The notes: generated by a model from the sequence alone, not told the origin. A stretch of DNA of 64,000 bases from Eubacterium sp. AB3007 (GCF_000688015.1 NZ_JIAD01000001.1:1860001-1924000), one strand, 5' to 3'; shown: positions 37,368 to 47,097, counted from the stretch's first letter. Program-made: numbers and translations.

Positions 37368-38468
37368 ATGTTGATATTTGATCCTATCCGGCAGGAACTG
37401 CCGGAGGTGAAGAAGATATTGAAGGAGACCGGAGAGGCTCTGAAGGTGGATGAATTGAGAGAGGAAGCGAAGGCTTTGTCCGAGAAGACCATGGAGCCGG
37501 GCTTCTGGGATGATCCGGAGGCAGCTCAGAGCCTTCTCAAGAAGAAAAGCAGCCTGGACGCGAAGATCGAGAAATATGAGAAACTGGGGACCGGATTCGC
37601 TGACATCAACGACATGATCGAGTTGGTGGAAGAGATGGAAGACGAGGACGAAGCTGCCAGTGTGGTAGAGACCTATGAGGAACTGAAGAAACAATTGGAG
37701 GAATTCCGGCTGGAGACACTTCTGAACGGCAAGTACGACCACAACAGCGCAGTCCTGTCGCTGCACGCGGGTGCCGGCGGTGTGGAAGCCATGGACTGGG
37801 CGGAGATGCTGCTGCGCATGTACACCCGGTGGGCGGAGCAGCGGGGCTACAAGGTGAACGTGGTTGACCTGCAGGACGACACCGAGGCGGGCATCAAGAG
37901 CGCCACCTTCATCGTGGAAGGGGAGAACGCCTACGGCTACCTGAAGCACGAGAAGGGGGTCCACCGGCTGGTGCGGATCTCGCCCTTTAACGCGGCGGGG
38001 AAGCGGCAGACTTCTTTTGCGGCGCTGGAGGTCATGCCGGAGATCGACGATGATATCGAGGTGACCATCAATCCGGAGGACATCCGGGTGGATACCTACC
38101 GAAGCAGTGGCGCCGGCGGCCAGCATGTCAACAAGACAGACTCGGCCATCCGTATCACCCACCTGCCTACCAACATCGTAGTCACCTGCCAGAACGAGCG
38201 GAGCCAGCACCAGAATCGTGAGGTCGCCATGAAGATCCTCATGTCCAAGCTCATTGATCTGGCAGAGCAGCAACATAAGGAAGACCTGGCGGAGATCAAG
38301 GGTGACTTCTCTCAGATCACCTGGGGATCCCAGATCCGTTCCTACGTGTTCCAGCCTTATACTATGGTGAAGGACCACCGTACCGGCGCCGAGGTGGGGA
38401 ACGTCAGTGCCGTCATGGATGGGGCACTGGATCATTTTATCAATGAGGAACTGAAGGTATTGAAGTAA
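37368..38468 (+). CDS. prfB: Peptide chain release factor 2
   Basis: 366 residues. It has the UGA/UAA-reading motif RISPFNAAG and the GGQ motif SSGAGGQHVNKTDSAIR. The frame is continuous: I find no CTTTGAC-type +1 frameshift site near codon 25, so the usual autoregulation is absent. The ATG follows the secA stop directly. Confidence 0.96.
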   Translation: MLIFDPIRQELPEVKKILKETGEALKVDELREEAKALSEKTMEPGFWDDPEAAQSLLKKKSSLDAKIEKYEKLGTGFADINDMIELVEEMEDEDEAASVVETYEELKKQLEEFRLETLLNGKYDHNSAVLSLHAGAGGVEAMDWAEMLLRMYTRWAEQRGYKVNVVDLQDDTEAGIKSATFIVEGENAYGYLKHEKGVHRLVRISPFNAAGKRQTSFAALEVMPEIDDDIEVTINPEDIRVDTYRSSGAGGQHVNKTDSAIRITHLPTNIVVTCQNERSQHQNREVAMKILMSKLIDLAEQQHKEDLAEIKGDFSQITWGSQIRSYVFQPYTMVKDHRTGAEVGNVSAVMDGALDHFINEELKVLK

Positions 38469-38483
38469 GAGAGGTGAAGGAGC

Positions 38484-38906
38484 ATGAGAACCAAACAAAA
38501 GAACAACGGAAAATCCAAGGTTATGGCTCTGGCGGTGCTTCTGCTCTGCCTGCTGGTAGCCCTGGGCATGAGCGCATGCGGAAGCTCCCAGGAGGCAGCC
38601 CCGGAGGAGGGAAGCCAGCCTGCTGCGGAGGAGACAACAGAAGATGGAACTGACGCAGGAGAATCAGCAGAGAAAGACACACAGAAGAAAAAGATCGGAG
38701 AGGAGGCGGCGCTGAAGATCGCCATGGACGATGCCAAGGTGAAGGCCTCTGACCTGGATTCCACCAATGCGCAGTTTGAGATCGATGACGGCCTGGAGTA
38801 CTACGAGGTAGAACTGCGCGCATGCAGCACGGAGTATAGCTACGAGATCGAAGCGTATACCGGAGAGATCATCGACAAGGATCTGGATTACGATGATGGG
38901 GAGTAA
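38484..38906 (+). CDS. PepSY-domain lipoprotein
   Basis: 140 residues with a signal peptide and lipobox GMSAC, an acidic Glu/Ala/Thr linker (~33-68) and a C-terminal PepSY domain (IGEEAALKIAMDDAKVKASD, then YYEVELRACSTEYSYEIEAY, ending GEIIDKDLDYDDGE). Such proteins sit on the outer face of the membrane; the role is unclear. It follows prfB by 15 nt. Confidence 0.85.
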   Translation: MRTKQKNNGKSKVMALAVLLLCLLVALGMSACGSSQEAAPEEGSQPAAEETTEDGTDAGESAEKDTQKKKIGEEAALKIAMDDAKVKASDLDSTNAQFEIDDGLEYYEVELRACSTEYSYEIEAYTGEIIDKDLDYDDGE

Positions 38907-38945
38907 GCCGGGCGGTTACGCCTCAGGTCAGTGATCGGGGAATGG

Positions 38946-38977
38946 CGGGGTTTTTCACAAAGCCCCGTTTTTCTTCT
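38946..38977 (+). terminator. Terminator after the PepSY lipoprotein gene
   Basis: CGGGG pairs with CCCCG around a 12-nt loop containing CACAAAG, followed by TTTTTCTTCTT. Confidence 0.65.
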
Positions 38978-39060
38978 TGTAACAGGGCTCGACGAAAAGG
39001 TGTTTGTCATCAGAAGGCAGAAGATGGGCGGGCAGCCTATAGAGAGAGGGAAGTAAGAGT

Positions 39061-41232
39061 ATGAATATCAACAGGAAATTAGCAGAAGAATTCCACATAC
39101 GTGAGAGCCAGGTGGAGGCCACCATCAAGCTCATCGACGAAGGGAGTACCATCCCCTTCATCGCCAGATACCGGAAGGAGGTCACAGGCAGTCTGTCCGA
39201 CGAGGTCCTGCGAGATCTGGATACGCGGCTTTCGTATCTCCGCAGTCTGGAGGAGCGGAAGGCAGAGGTGAAGAAGCTCATCGAGGAGCAGGGGAAGCTG
39301 ACACCGGAGCTCTCCGAGGAAATCGAGAAGGCAGAGGTGCTCCAACGGGTAGAAGACCTCTACAAGCCATTCAAGCAGAAGAAGACCACCCGGGCAGGCA
39401 AGGCGAAGGCGCGGGGCCTGGAGCCTCTGGCCATGAAGATCTACGCCCAGTTAGACACAGAGGGGGATCCGCTGGAGGTGGCCGAGAGTTTTGTGGATCC
39501 AGAGAAGGAAGTGGAGACACCGGAAGCTGCGCTTCAGGGCGCGTTGGACATCATCGCGGAGATGATCGCTGACGATCCGGACATGACCGAGGAGCTTCGT
39601 GCTTACACCTGGGAGCATGGGAAGATCGCCACAGCAGCGGTTGATCCGGAGGAGAAGACCCCCTACGACATGTACTATGACAGCAGCGAGCCCATCGCCA
39701 AGATGCCCAATCACCGGGTGCTGGCGGTGAATCGAGGCGAGAAGGAAAAGAAACTGAAGGTGAAGGTGGAGATCGAGCCGGCACCACTTCTGAAGAAGAT
39801 CGGCAAGAAATTCTTCCGGCGTCGGAGCATCTACACAGAGCTGCTGGAGGCTACCGCAGAGGATGCCTACAAACGTCTCATCGCTTCTTCGGTGGAGCGG
39901 GAAATGCGAAATCGACTGACTGAGCGGGCGGAGGCAGATGCGGTGAAGGTCTTTGCTAAAAACACGGAGAATCTGTTGATGGTGCCCCCGGTGAAGGATA
40001 AGCGGATCATCAGCATCGACCCAGGCTATCGTACCGGCTGCAAGGTGGCGGTGCTGGATGGCACCGGAAAACTGCGGGCTTATACCACCATCTATCCCAC
40101 CCAGCCCCGCAATGATGTGGCTGGGACTGAGAGAGTGCTCACCAAGATCATCGAGAAGTATGGTTGCGACGTGATCGTCATCGGCAATGGAACCGCTTCC
40201 AGAGAGACAGAGGAAGTGGTGGCGAACTTCCTGCGGAAACACGACTGGCCCATCCAGTACACCATCGTCAACGAGGCGGGAGCATCGGTGTATTCCGCTT
40301 CCAAGCTGGCCTCAGAGGAGTACCCGGATCTGGATGTGACCACCCGGGGCGCAATGTCTCTGGGAAGGCGTCTGCAGGATCCGCTGGCGGAACTGGTGAA
40401 GATCGATCCCAAACACATCGGCGTAGGTCAGTACCAACACGATATCAATCAGAAGATGCTGGACACGGCCCTCACAGGTGTGGTGGAGAACTGCGTTAAC
40501 CGGGTAGGGGTGGATCTGAACACTGCCTCACCTTCCCTGCTGTCCTATGTGGCCGGCATCAACATGGGGATCGCCAGAAATATCGTGGCTTACCGGGAGG
40601 AGAATGGCCGGTTCACCGGACGACGTCAACTGCTGAAGGTGGCTAAGCTGGGGCCCAAGGCCTACGAGCAGTGTGCCGGCTTCCTGAGAATCAGCGGTGG
40701 GAAGGAACCCTTGGACGCGACAGCGGTGCATCCGGAATCCTACAAGGTCTGCGAGGCCATGATGGCCAAGCTGGGTGTGGAGAAATCCGCCATCACCGCA
40801 GGAGGCGCAGAGGACCTTGATGAGAAGATCGCGGAGGCCTATCCGGCCAAGAAGATGTCCCAGAGCATCAACCTGATGGCCGAGGATCTGGGGATCGGCA
40901 GACCAACGCTGATGGACCTCATCGATGAACTAAAGCGCCCCGCCAGAGACCCCCGCGAGGACGCTCCGCCGGTGATCTTCCGCAATGATGTACGGGAGTT
41001 TGACGATCTGGAGCCGGGCATGGAACTGACTGGAACCGTGCGGAACGTGGTAGATTTCGGTGCATTTGTGGACATCGGCGTCAAGCAGGATGGGCTGGTG
41101 CATATCAGTCAGCTCTCCAACAAGTTCGTCAAACACCCCATGGATGTGGTCGCTGTGGGGGACACGGTGAAGGTGAAGATCCTCTCCGTGGACAAAGACC
41201 GCAAGAAGATATCGCTGACAATGAAGGTATAA
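39061..41232 (+). CDS. tex: RNA-binding transcription accessory protein Tex
   Basis: 723 residues with the full Tex order: N-terminal helical domain, YqgF/RNase-H-like core (IISIDPGYRTGCKVAVLDG), helix-hairpin-helix (VGVDLNTASPSLLSYVAGI) and a C-terminal S1 domain (LTGTVRNVVDFGAFVDIGVK). Tex binds nucleic acid and affects transcription. It starts 61 nt after an upstream hairpin and is followed by a HAD gene with a 3-nt gap. Confidence 0.96.
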   Translation: MNINRKLAEEFHIRESQVEATIKLIDEGSTIPFIARYRKEVTGSLSDEVLRDLDTRLSYLRSLEERKAEVKKLIEEQGKLTPELSEEIEKAEVLQRVEDLYKPFKQKKTTRAGKAKARGLEPLAMKIYAQLDTEGDPLEVAESFVDPEKEVETPEAALQGALDIIAEMIADDPDMTEELRAYTWEHGKIATAAVDPEEKTPYDMYYDSSEPIAKMPNHRVLAVNRGEKEKKLKVKVEIEPAPLLKKIGKKFFRRRSIYTELLEATAEDAYKRLIASSVEREMRNRLTERAEADAVKVFAKNTENLLMVPPVKDKRIISIDPGYRTGCKVAVLDGTGKLRAYTTIYPTQPRNDVAGTERVLTKIIEKYGCDVIVIGNGTASRETEEVVANFLRKHDWPIQYTIVNEAGASVYSASKLASEEYPDLDVTTRGAMSLGRRLQDPLAELVKIDPKHIGVGQYQHDINQKMLDTALTGVVENCVNRVGVDLNTASPSLLSYVAGINMGIARNIVAYREENGRFTGRRQLLKVAKLGPKAYEQCAGFLRISGGKEPLDATAVHPESYKVCEAMMAKLGVEKSAITAGGAEDLDEKIAEAYPAKKMSQSINLMAEDLGIGRPTLMDLIDELKRPARDPREDAPPVIFRNDVREFDDLEPGMELTGTVRNVVDFGAFVDIGVKQDGLVHISQLSNKFVKHPMDVVAVGDTVKVKILSVDKDRKKISLTMKV

Positions 41233-41235
41233 TTC

Positions 41236-41916
41236 ATGAAATACAAAGCAGTACTATTGGATTTTGACGGTACCATCGCCGATACCACCCGGCTCATTGT
41301 GGATTCCTGGCAGCACACATACAGGACGCTGACAGGCAGGGAAGGGGAAGAGGAGTTCATTCTCTCCACCTTCGGGGAGACCCTACGGGACAGCCTGCAG
41401 ATGGCCTTCCCGGAGCACGATGTGCAGGAGGCGGTGGATGTCTACAAGAGTTATCAGATGAGCCTCCAGGAGAGCGCCTGGTTTCTGTTCCCCGGAATCA
41501 GGGAGATGCTCCGCGCGCTGAAAGAGCAGGGGTGCCTGGTGGGAGTCGTTACCTCCCGCACCGGGAGCACCTGCAGGCAGGGGCTGGCCAGCTGTGGGAT
41601 CGAACAGTATATCGACGCGCTGGTGACCTGTGATGACACGACGGCCCATAAACCCGATCCGGAGCCGGCGCTGATCGGTCTGGGGCTGCTTCGCGGGCAG
41701 GAGGGCAGTGGTTCCCCAGAGGGTGTTCTGACGGCAGAGGAAGCGTTGTTTGTGGGGGACACCCGGTTCGATATCGACTGCGCTCACAACGCCGGTATTC
41801 CGGCAGCGCTGGTGGCCTGGTCGGCGACCATGAAAAAAGAAGATCCGGTGCAGACCTGGCCGGCGGAGTACTATCTGGAGTCCCCGGAACAGCTGGTGGA
41901 GATCCTCAGGGGGTAG
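41236..41916 (+). CDS. HAD-superfamily phosphatase, PpaX/Gph-like
   Basis: 226 residues with motif I LLDFDGTIADT, motif II VVTSRTGS, the Lys segment HKPDPEPAL and motif IV FVGDTRFDIDCAHNAG. It has the helical cap of pyrophosphatase/phosphoglycolate phosphatase types. Its position between tex and addB does not settle the substrate. Confidence 0.88.
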   Translation: MKYKAVLLDFDGTIADTTRLIVDSWQHTYRTLTGREGEEEFILSTFGETLRDSLQMAFPEHDVQEAVDVYKSYQMSLQESAWFLFPGIREMLRALKEQGCLVGVVTSRTGSTCRQGLASCGIEQYIDALVTCDDTTAHKPDPEPALIGLGLLRGQEGSGSPEGVLTAEEALFVGDTRFDIDCAHNAGIPAALVAWSATMKKEDPVQTWPAEYYLESPEQLVEILRG

Positions 41917-41919
41917 AGT

Positions 41920-44900
41920 ATGCTGCATATTTACTACGGAAGAGAGAGTCTGAACAAGGAAAAGTTCATGTACGAGCAGATTCGTCGGCGTGGGTATGGA
42001 CTGGAGCATCCGGTGCTGGTGATCGTGCCGGATCAGTATACCCTGGAAGCGGAACGGCAGGCTTTTCAATGGCTGGAGAAGCCGGCTCTGCTGGGACTGG
42101 AGATCAGCAGTATGTCCAGGCTGGGGCACCGGATTCTAAGTGAATTGGGCGGCGCCGGACGTGCGTTTGTGGACAAGTACGGCAGACAGATGCTCCTTAC
42201 GCGGATCGTCCGGGACATGGAAGAGGATCTCCTGGTCTTCCGCGGACGGAAGGCCAGCAGTTCCTTCGTAGAAATGGTGAACAACTTCATCTCCGAGCTG
42301 AAGCAGTACGGCGTGAGTCCAGAGGATCTGGAGGAGATACGGGACAGGATCCCGGAGAAGGAACTGCTGCACCGGAAACTGACAGATCTGGGGCATATCT
42401 ACAGACGTTATCAGGAAGAGATCGAGGGAAAGTATACAGACTCGGAGGACTACGTGGATCTGTTCGTGGGGAAGATCGGACAGTCCAGGATCCTGCGGGG
42501 GGCCTCTGTGTGGGTGTACGGGTTCGACAGTTTTGCGCCCAAGTCCATGGAAGTGCTCCGAGGAATCATGGCAGCGGCGGCGGAAGTGAACGTAGTGCTC
42601 ACACTGGACCGGGGATGTCGTGATGCGGCTTTGTTCGGCCTGACGGAGGCAGTGCTCCGGAATCTTCTTGCAGCAGCGGAGGAATGCGGCTGCGAGAGGG
42701 GAGAGATCCTGCCCATCGATGATTCCTACGCAGAAGGAGGGCGTGTGCAGGGCATCGCTCACCTGGAGAAGGAGCTATATGCGATCCCAAAGGACCCGGC
42801 GGCGCGGCATGAGGGGATCACGCTGGTGGAGGCTGCCAACATCTACAACGAGGCGGAGAGCGCGGCGGCGTTCGTGCTCCATCTGCTCCGGGACAAAGGA
42901 TACCGCAAGCGGGATATCGTGCTGGTCTGCAATGACCTGGCAAACAGCGGGCAGGTCATCGATCGGGTGTTCCAGGAGTACGGGCTGCCCGTGTTCCATG
43001 ATAACAAACGGAGCATTACGGACTCGCCGGTGGCATCCTTTCTGTTGTCCATGCTGGAGGTGGTGCGCGGAAAGTGGAAGACCAGAGATATCATCCGTAC
43101 GCTGAAGGCGGGTTTTGTGGAGCTGCCAGCGGAGGAGATCGAAAGACTGGAAATCTACGCGGGACGATACAGGATCCGCGGGAGCATGTGGAAGAAGGAG
43201 TTCCTGTACGGCACACATGAGTATGGGAATGACGGGCTCTGGGAACTGAATTGCACCAGAGAGAAGGTCTGCGCGCTGTTTCAGGGGCTGGAGAGGATCG
43301 TCTCTGAGGCGGAGACTGTACGGGAGTTTGCGGAGAAATACTACGCATACCTGACAGAGGATCTGGAAATGGACGCCCATCTCCAGGCGCTGGTCAGGCG
43401 GCAGGAGGAGGCCGGACTGGGGGATCTGGCGGAGGAGACCGAGCAGATTTTCCGCATGGTGCTCCATGTGCTGGATCAGATCGTGGAGCTGATCGGAGAG
43501 GATCCCTTCCGCCTGGAGGAGTTTCTGGAGATCTTCCAGGTGGGCCTGGAACAGATCCAGATCGGCATCCTGCCAGTGTCCGTGGACGATCTGTTGATGG
43601 GGACCATGCAGCGGACCAGAACGGGAAAGGTCCGGGCACTGGTGGTCATGGGTGCCAACGATGGAGTGCTCCCATGCCAGGTCGAGGACACGGGGCTGTT
43701 CGCCCTGTCGGAGATCGATCGTATATATGAAGAAGGGTTTGAGATCTGCAAGGTGGACAGTGTACGTCGCAACGAGGAACAACTGGCTATCTACAGGAAC
43801 CTGTCCCGCCCCAGCGATCATCTGTGGATCAGTTGGTCGGCGGCAGGCACCACCGGGGAGGCCATGACCAGGTCGGAGCTGATCGACGACATCCTGCAGG
43901 TATTCCCCGGGATCCCCGTGGAACCCGATGTGGTGAACGCCGCAGACGCCTTGGAGCTGATAGGCGGTCCGATGAGCACGCTGCGACATATGGTGGAGTA
44001 TAGACGACATCATAAGGGGGCAGGCACTGCCGGGGAGGCGGGTCTTTGGGCAGAGGTGGCAGACTGGTACAGGGAACACGACCCGGCTATGATGGAAAAG
44101 GTGGAGCAAGGGCTGGACTTCAGGAATGCTCCCGATGCTCTGCAAGGAAGGAGCACCGTGCTGTTTGGAGAGCGTGGAGGAATCGTGAGTCTCAGTCCGT
44201 CTCGACTGGAGACTTATGCGCGCTGTCCTTTTCGGTATTTTCTGCAGTACGGTCTGCATCCGAAGGAAGATCGAACCTTTGAGATCTCGCCACTGGAGTT
44301 GGGGGATATCTATCATCTCTGCTTCATGAAGGTGGCAGAGGAGCTGACCAGCAAGGCTTTGTGGGAGACCGTGGACAGGCAGACCTGCGCTTCCATGGTG
44401 GAGTGCGCAGTGAACGAGATCGCTGCGGAGTACCGGGACGGCCTCATGGGGCTTTCCAACGAGGAAAGATACCGTACGCGGCGCATCAAGGACACCTGCG
44501 CCGCGGCGATCTGGATGTTGATCCTGCAGGTACGGGAGGGGAAGATCGATCACAGCCTGTACGAGCTGCCCTTTGGTGCCAGGCGGCCGCTGCCACCCAT
44601 CGAGCTGAAGCGCGGTGACCAGACCCTCTATATCGAGGGGAAGATTGACAGAATGGATGTTCTGAAGAGCGGCCGGGTGAACATCATCGACTACAAGTCC
44701 GGTGACAACCAGCTGAAGAAGGAAGAGATCCAGGCGGGTTACCGGCTGCAGCTGATGCTCTACATGAAAGCCGCCAGCAGTGAGGAGCGGGAGCCGGCTG
44801 GGATGTTTTACTTCCATATCTACGATCCCCGGTTTGATGCGGAGAAGTTGAAGAAGGGTGGCGGAGATTCCGCAGAGCAGATCCAGGAGCAGTTGCGAAA

Positions 44901-45237
44901 GGCTTTTTTCCTGAAGGGCATTCTGGTGGATGAGGGCGACAATGTTGAGGCGATCGCCGGCACGTTTGAGAAGCAGTCACTCGTCACCGCCATCAGCAAC
45001 AGCAAGGGTGGCCTGAAGGGTACATCTGCCAGTCTGCTGATGACGGAGAGTGAATTCCACCAGTTGGCAGAGGCCGTAGATGAGAAGCTGGACGAGCTGG
45101 CTGACCAGATGCTGGCCGGAGAGATTCCGATCTCCCCCATGCGATCCGGCAATCGGAAGCCCTGTGACTTCTGTGATTACCAGAGCGTGTGCCGGTTCGA
45201 TACGGCATTTGAGGGGTGTCAGTACAGACGGGTGTAG
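41920..45237 (+). CDS. addB: AddB, helicase-exonuclease subunit B
   Basis: 1105 residues, normal for AddB, which with AddA processes double-strand breaks. The C-terminal nuclease has RMDVLKSGRVNIIDYKSG, and four iron-sulfur cysteines are visible (CPFRYF near residue 768 and CDFCDYQSVC near the end). The N-terminal Walker A found in many AddB proteins (GxxGxGKT) is here GRESLNKEK, so ATP binding by AddB is probably lost. addA, normally the next gene, is not in the window; an IS3 element begins 305 nt downstream. Confidence 0.93.
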   Translation: MLHIYYGRESLNKEKFMYEQIRRRGYGLEHPVLVIVPDQYTLEAERQAFQWLEKPALLGLEISSMSRLGHRILSELGGAGRAFVDKYGRQMLLTRIVRDMEEDLLVFRGRKASSSFVEMVNNFISELKQYGVSPEDLEEIRDRIPEKELLHRKLTDLGHIYRRYQEEIEGKYTDSEDYVDLFVGKIGQSRILRGASVWVYGFDSFAPKSMEVLRGIMAAAAEVNVVLTLDRGCRDAALFGLTEAVLRNLLAAAEECGCERGEILPIDDSYAEGGRVQGIAHLEKELYAIPKDPAARHEGITLVEAANIYNEAESAAAFVLHLLRDKGYRKRDIVLVCNDLANSGQVIDRVFQEYGLPVFHDNKRSITDSPVASFLLSMLEVVRGKWKTRDIIRTLKAGFVELPAEEIERLEIYAGRYRIRGSMWKKEFLYGTHEYGNDGLWELNCTREKVCALFQGLERIVSEAETVREFAEKYYAYLTEDLEMDAHLQALVRRQEEAGLGDLAEETEQIFRMVLHVLDQIVELIGEDPFRLEEFLEIFQVGLEQIQIGILPVSVDDLLMGTMQRTRTGKVRALVVMGANDGVLPCQVEDTGLFALSEIDRIYEEGFEICKVDSVRRNEEQLAIYRNLSRPSDHLWISWSAAGTTGEAMTRSELIDDILQVFPGIPVEPDVVNAADALELIGGPMSTLRHMVEYRRHHKGAGTAGEAGLWAEVADWYREHDPAMMEKVEQGLDFRNAPDALQGRSTVLFGERGGIVSLSPSRLETYARCPFRYFLQYGLHPKEDRTFEISPLELGDIYHLCFMKVAEELTSKALWETVDRQTCASMVECAVNEIAAEYRDGLMGLSNEERYRTRRIKDTCAAAIWMLILQVREGKIDHSLYELPFGARRPLPPIELKRGDQTLYIEGKIDRMDVLKSGRVNIIDYKSGDNQLKKEEIQAGYRLQLMLYMKAASSEEREPAGMFYFHIYDPRFDAEKLKKGGGDSAEQIQEQLRKAFFLKGILVDEGDNVEAIAGTFEKQSLVTAISNSKGGLKGTSASLLMTESEFHQLAEAVDEKLDELADQMLAGEIPISPMRSGNRKPCDFCDYQSVCRFDTAFEGCQYRRV

Positions 45238-45542
45238 GTGCGGTCTCTGCGTGGTGGTGACAAATATGAGAAACGAGGGTGTGTCAGATCGATGTTCCTC
45301 TCAGATCGTTGATTCTCCGCTTATGGCAAATCCGGCTATGCTTATGGCACTGCCATAAGCATACATAGTTTTGCCATAAGAAAAAGCACAAAACCGGCAA
45401 ATTCTTATGGCAAATCCAGCTATGCTTATGGCAGTGCCATAAGCATACGCAATTCTGCCATAATCCCCCCCAAAAAAAGAATATTCCACCGCCGTCCCTC
45501 TCTGTTTAAAAAAATAGGGCTGCTGCCCTCAGCATCCTGAAC
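45238..45542. other. 305-bp interval with a duplicated compound palindrome
   Basis: No gene. It is filled by the two palindromic copies at 45320-45463, short A and C runs, and a GGGCTGCTGCCC hairpin next to the insertion sequence. Confidence 0.6.
45320..45463. repeat. Two copies of a 61-bp compound palindrome built on CTTATGGCA
   Basis: Copies at 45320-45380 and 45404-45463 are ~90% identical. Each has outer arms CTTATGGCAAA / TTTTGCCATAAG and an inner dyad CTTATGGCA-C/G-TGCCATAAG, so the 9-mer appears eight times in 144 bp. The inner stem can form a hairpin of over 9 bp. Confidence 0.85.
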
Positions 45543-45593
45543 TGACCCCCAAAAGTTAGACCAAGAATCTAACTGGAGGAGGTCAGTTTTGTT

Positions 45594-46160
45594 ATGGCAA
45601 AGTATAGTTATGAGTTTAAACGCATAGTTGTGGATGAATACCTAAGTGGACAAGGAGGCTGTAATTATCTTAGCCAAAAATACAGTCTCACACGATCACT
45701 TATCCAGAGATGGGTTTCAAACTATCGTCATTTTGGGGATGACGGTCTTAGAAGAAGCAGGCAGAAGCAGAAATACACTTTCGAATTCAAGCTTCATGTA
45801 GTAGAATTGTATTTATCAAGTGAACTCTCTTACCAGACTCTTGCGAGCCAAGTAGGAATGACAAATAGCACATTAATTACCCAATGGGTCAATAACTATC
45901 GTGCTGCTGGACCTGATGCCCTGAGACCCAAAAAGAAAGGTCGAAAACGAACGATGGATAAAGAGAAAGTCATCCGTGAGATCGAAGATGGTGATTCGGA
46001 AGAGCAGAAGGAACTTCTTAGGCAATTGCAGGAGGAGAACCTTAGACTTCGGATCGAGAATGCATTTTTAAAAGAATCGAGGAGGCTGCGTTTAGAGGAG
46101 GAAGGTCTTCTGAACGAACTGCGAGAATCGTCCACAGCCTCCGAGGAGAATTCAAATTAA
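45594..46160 (+). CDS. IS3-family transposase OrfA
   Basis: 188 residues with two helix-turn-helix units (FKRIVVDEYLSGQGGCNYLS and FKLHVVELYLSSELSYQTLA) and a leucine-zipper-like segment (EEQKELLRQLQEENLRLRIE). It recognises the element ends. GGAGGAGG lies upstream. OrfB continues from it by -1 frameshifting. Confidence 0.92.
   Translation: MAKYSYEFKRIVVDEYLSGQGGCNYLSQKYSLTRSLIQRWVSNYRHFGDDGLRRSRQKQKYTFEFKLHVVELYLSSELSYQTLASQVGMTNSTLITQWVNNYRAAGPDALRPKKKGRKRTMDKEKVIREIEDGDSEEQKELLRQLQEENLRLRIENAFLKESRRLRLEEEGLLNELRESSTASEENSN
46067..46073 (+). promoter_or_regulatory. -1 ribosomal frameshift site T TTA AAA
   Basis: The heptamer T-TTA-AAA is in the zero frame of orfA and the orfB frame is open from here, giving the OrfAB fusion transposase. 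Confidence 0.75.
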
Positions 46161-47002
46161 AGGACATTCTCGCAGCAGCAGGACTTCCAAAAGCCACGTA
46201 TATGTACTGGCAGAAGCGATTTGATCGCGAGGATCCGGATGCTGAGCTTCTTCAGATCATGAGAGATATCAGAGAAAAGCATAAGAACTATGGCTATCGT
46301 CGAATCTATGGAGAGCTTCGGAAGCAAGGCATCAAGGTAAACAAGAAGCGCGTCCATCGCATAGTCCAGAAGTATGGCATGCAGGTTACCTCATTCACCA
46401 GGAAGAGCCGCAGGTTCAGTACATACAAGGGTGTCGTAGGAAGAATCGCTCCAAACAGAGTGAACAGAAGATTCAACACTAACATTCCTCATCAGAAGAT
46501 CACTACGGATACGACAGAGTTCAAGTACTATGAGCCGGATGACAAAGGCAGAGTATCCATCAAGAAGTTTTATCTTGATCCATTCATGGATATGTGGAAT
46601 CTGGAGATCCTGAGTTATGGCATTTCAGATCGTCCATCTGCGCAGAGCATAATGACGGCCTTGAATGAGGCAATCGATGTAACAAGCGATTGCAAGTTCA
46701 GACGCACATTTCACTCTGACCGTGGCTGGGCATACCAGATGAATGCTTATCGCTATGAACTGAAGAAGAACAGGATCTTTCAAAGCATGTCTCGCAAAGG
46801 CAACTGCTACGACAACTCACCCATGGAAAACTTCTTTGGGATCATGAAGCAAGAGATGTACTACGGTCAGGTATACAGAAGCTTCGATGAACTCAAAGAT
46901 GCGATAGACAAATACATACGTTACTACAACCAAAAGCGCAGCAAAGCATCTCTTGGATACCGGAGTCCAGTTGAGTACCGGGAAGAGATATTAGCTGCAT
47001 AG
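46073..47002 (+). CDS. IS3-family transposase OrfB (DDE catalytic part, made by frameshift)
   Basis: The frame opens at the slippery site and runs about 310 codons; an independent ATG exists at 46202. It has an HTH_21 region (HKNYGYRRIYGELRKQGIKV) and the DDE triad: ITTDTTEFKYY, HSDRGWAYQM and NSPMENFFGIMK. The protein ends SLGYRSPVEYREE. It catalyses transposition as the OrfAB fusion. Confidence 0.92.
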   Translation, partial: RIEEAAFRGGRSSERTARIVHSLRGEFKLKDILAAAGLPKATYMYWQKRFDREDPDAELLQIMRDIREKHKNYGYRRIYGELRKQGIKVNKKRVHRIVQKYGMQVTSFTRKSRRFSTYKGVVGRIAPNRVNRRFNTNIPHQKITTDTTEFKYYEPDDKGRVSIKKFYLDPFMDMWNLEILSYGISDRPSAQSIMTALNEAIDVTSDCKFRRTFHSDRGWAYQMNAYRYELKKNRIFQSMSRKGNCYDNSPMENFFGIMKQEMYYGQVYRSFDELKDAIDKYIRYYNQKRSKASLGYRSPVEYREEILAA

Positions 47003-47097
47003 AAAAACTCCAGCGATTTCTCACTGGAGCAAAAGTCTAACTTTTGGGGGTCACCTCATCCTTCAACGCTTTGTGCAGCAACCCTTTCTCGTATTTG

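Larger units (their letters stand above)
45543..47053 (+). mobile_element. IS3-family insertion sequence (IS150-like group)
   Basis: A 1511-bp element with perfect 19-bp terminal inverted repeats TGACCCCCAAAAGTTAGAC (45543-45561 and 47035-47053). It has two overlapping transposase frames and a -1 slippery site. The 3 bp on either side (AAC and CCT) do not match, so no target duplication is visible. The transposase looks intact. Confidence 0.93.
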
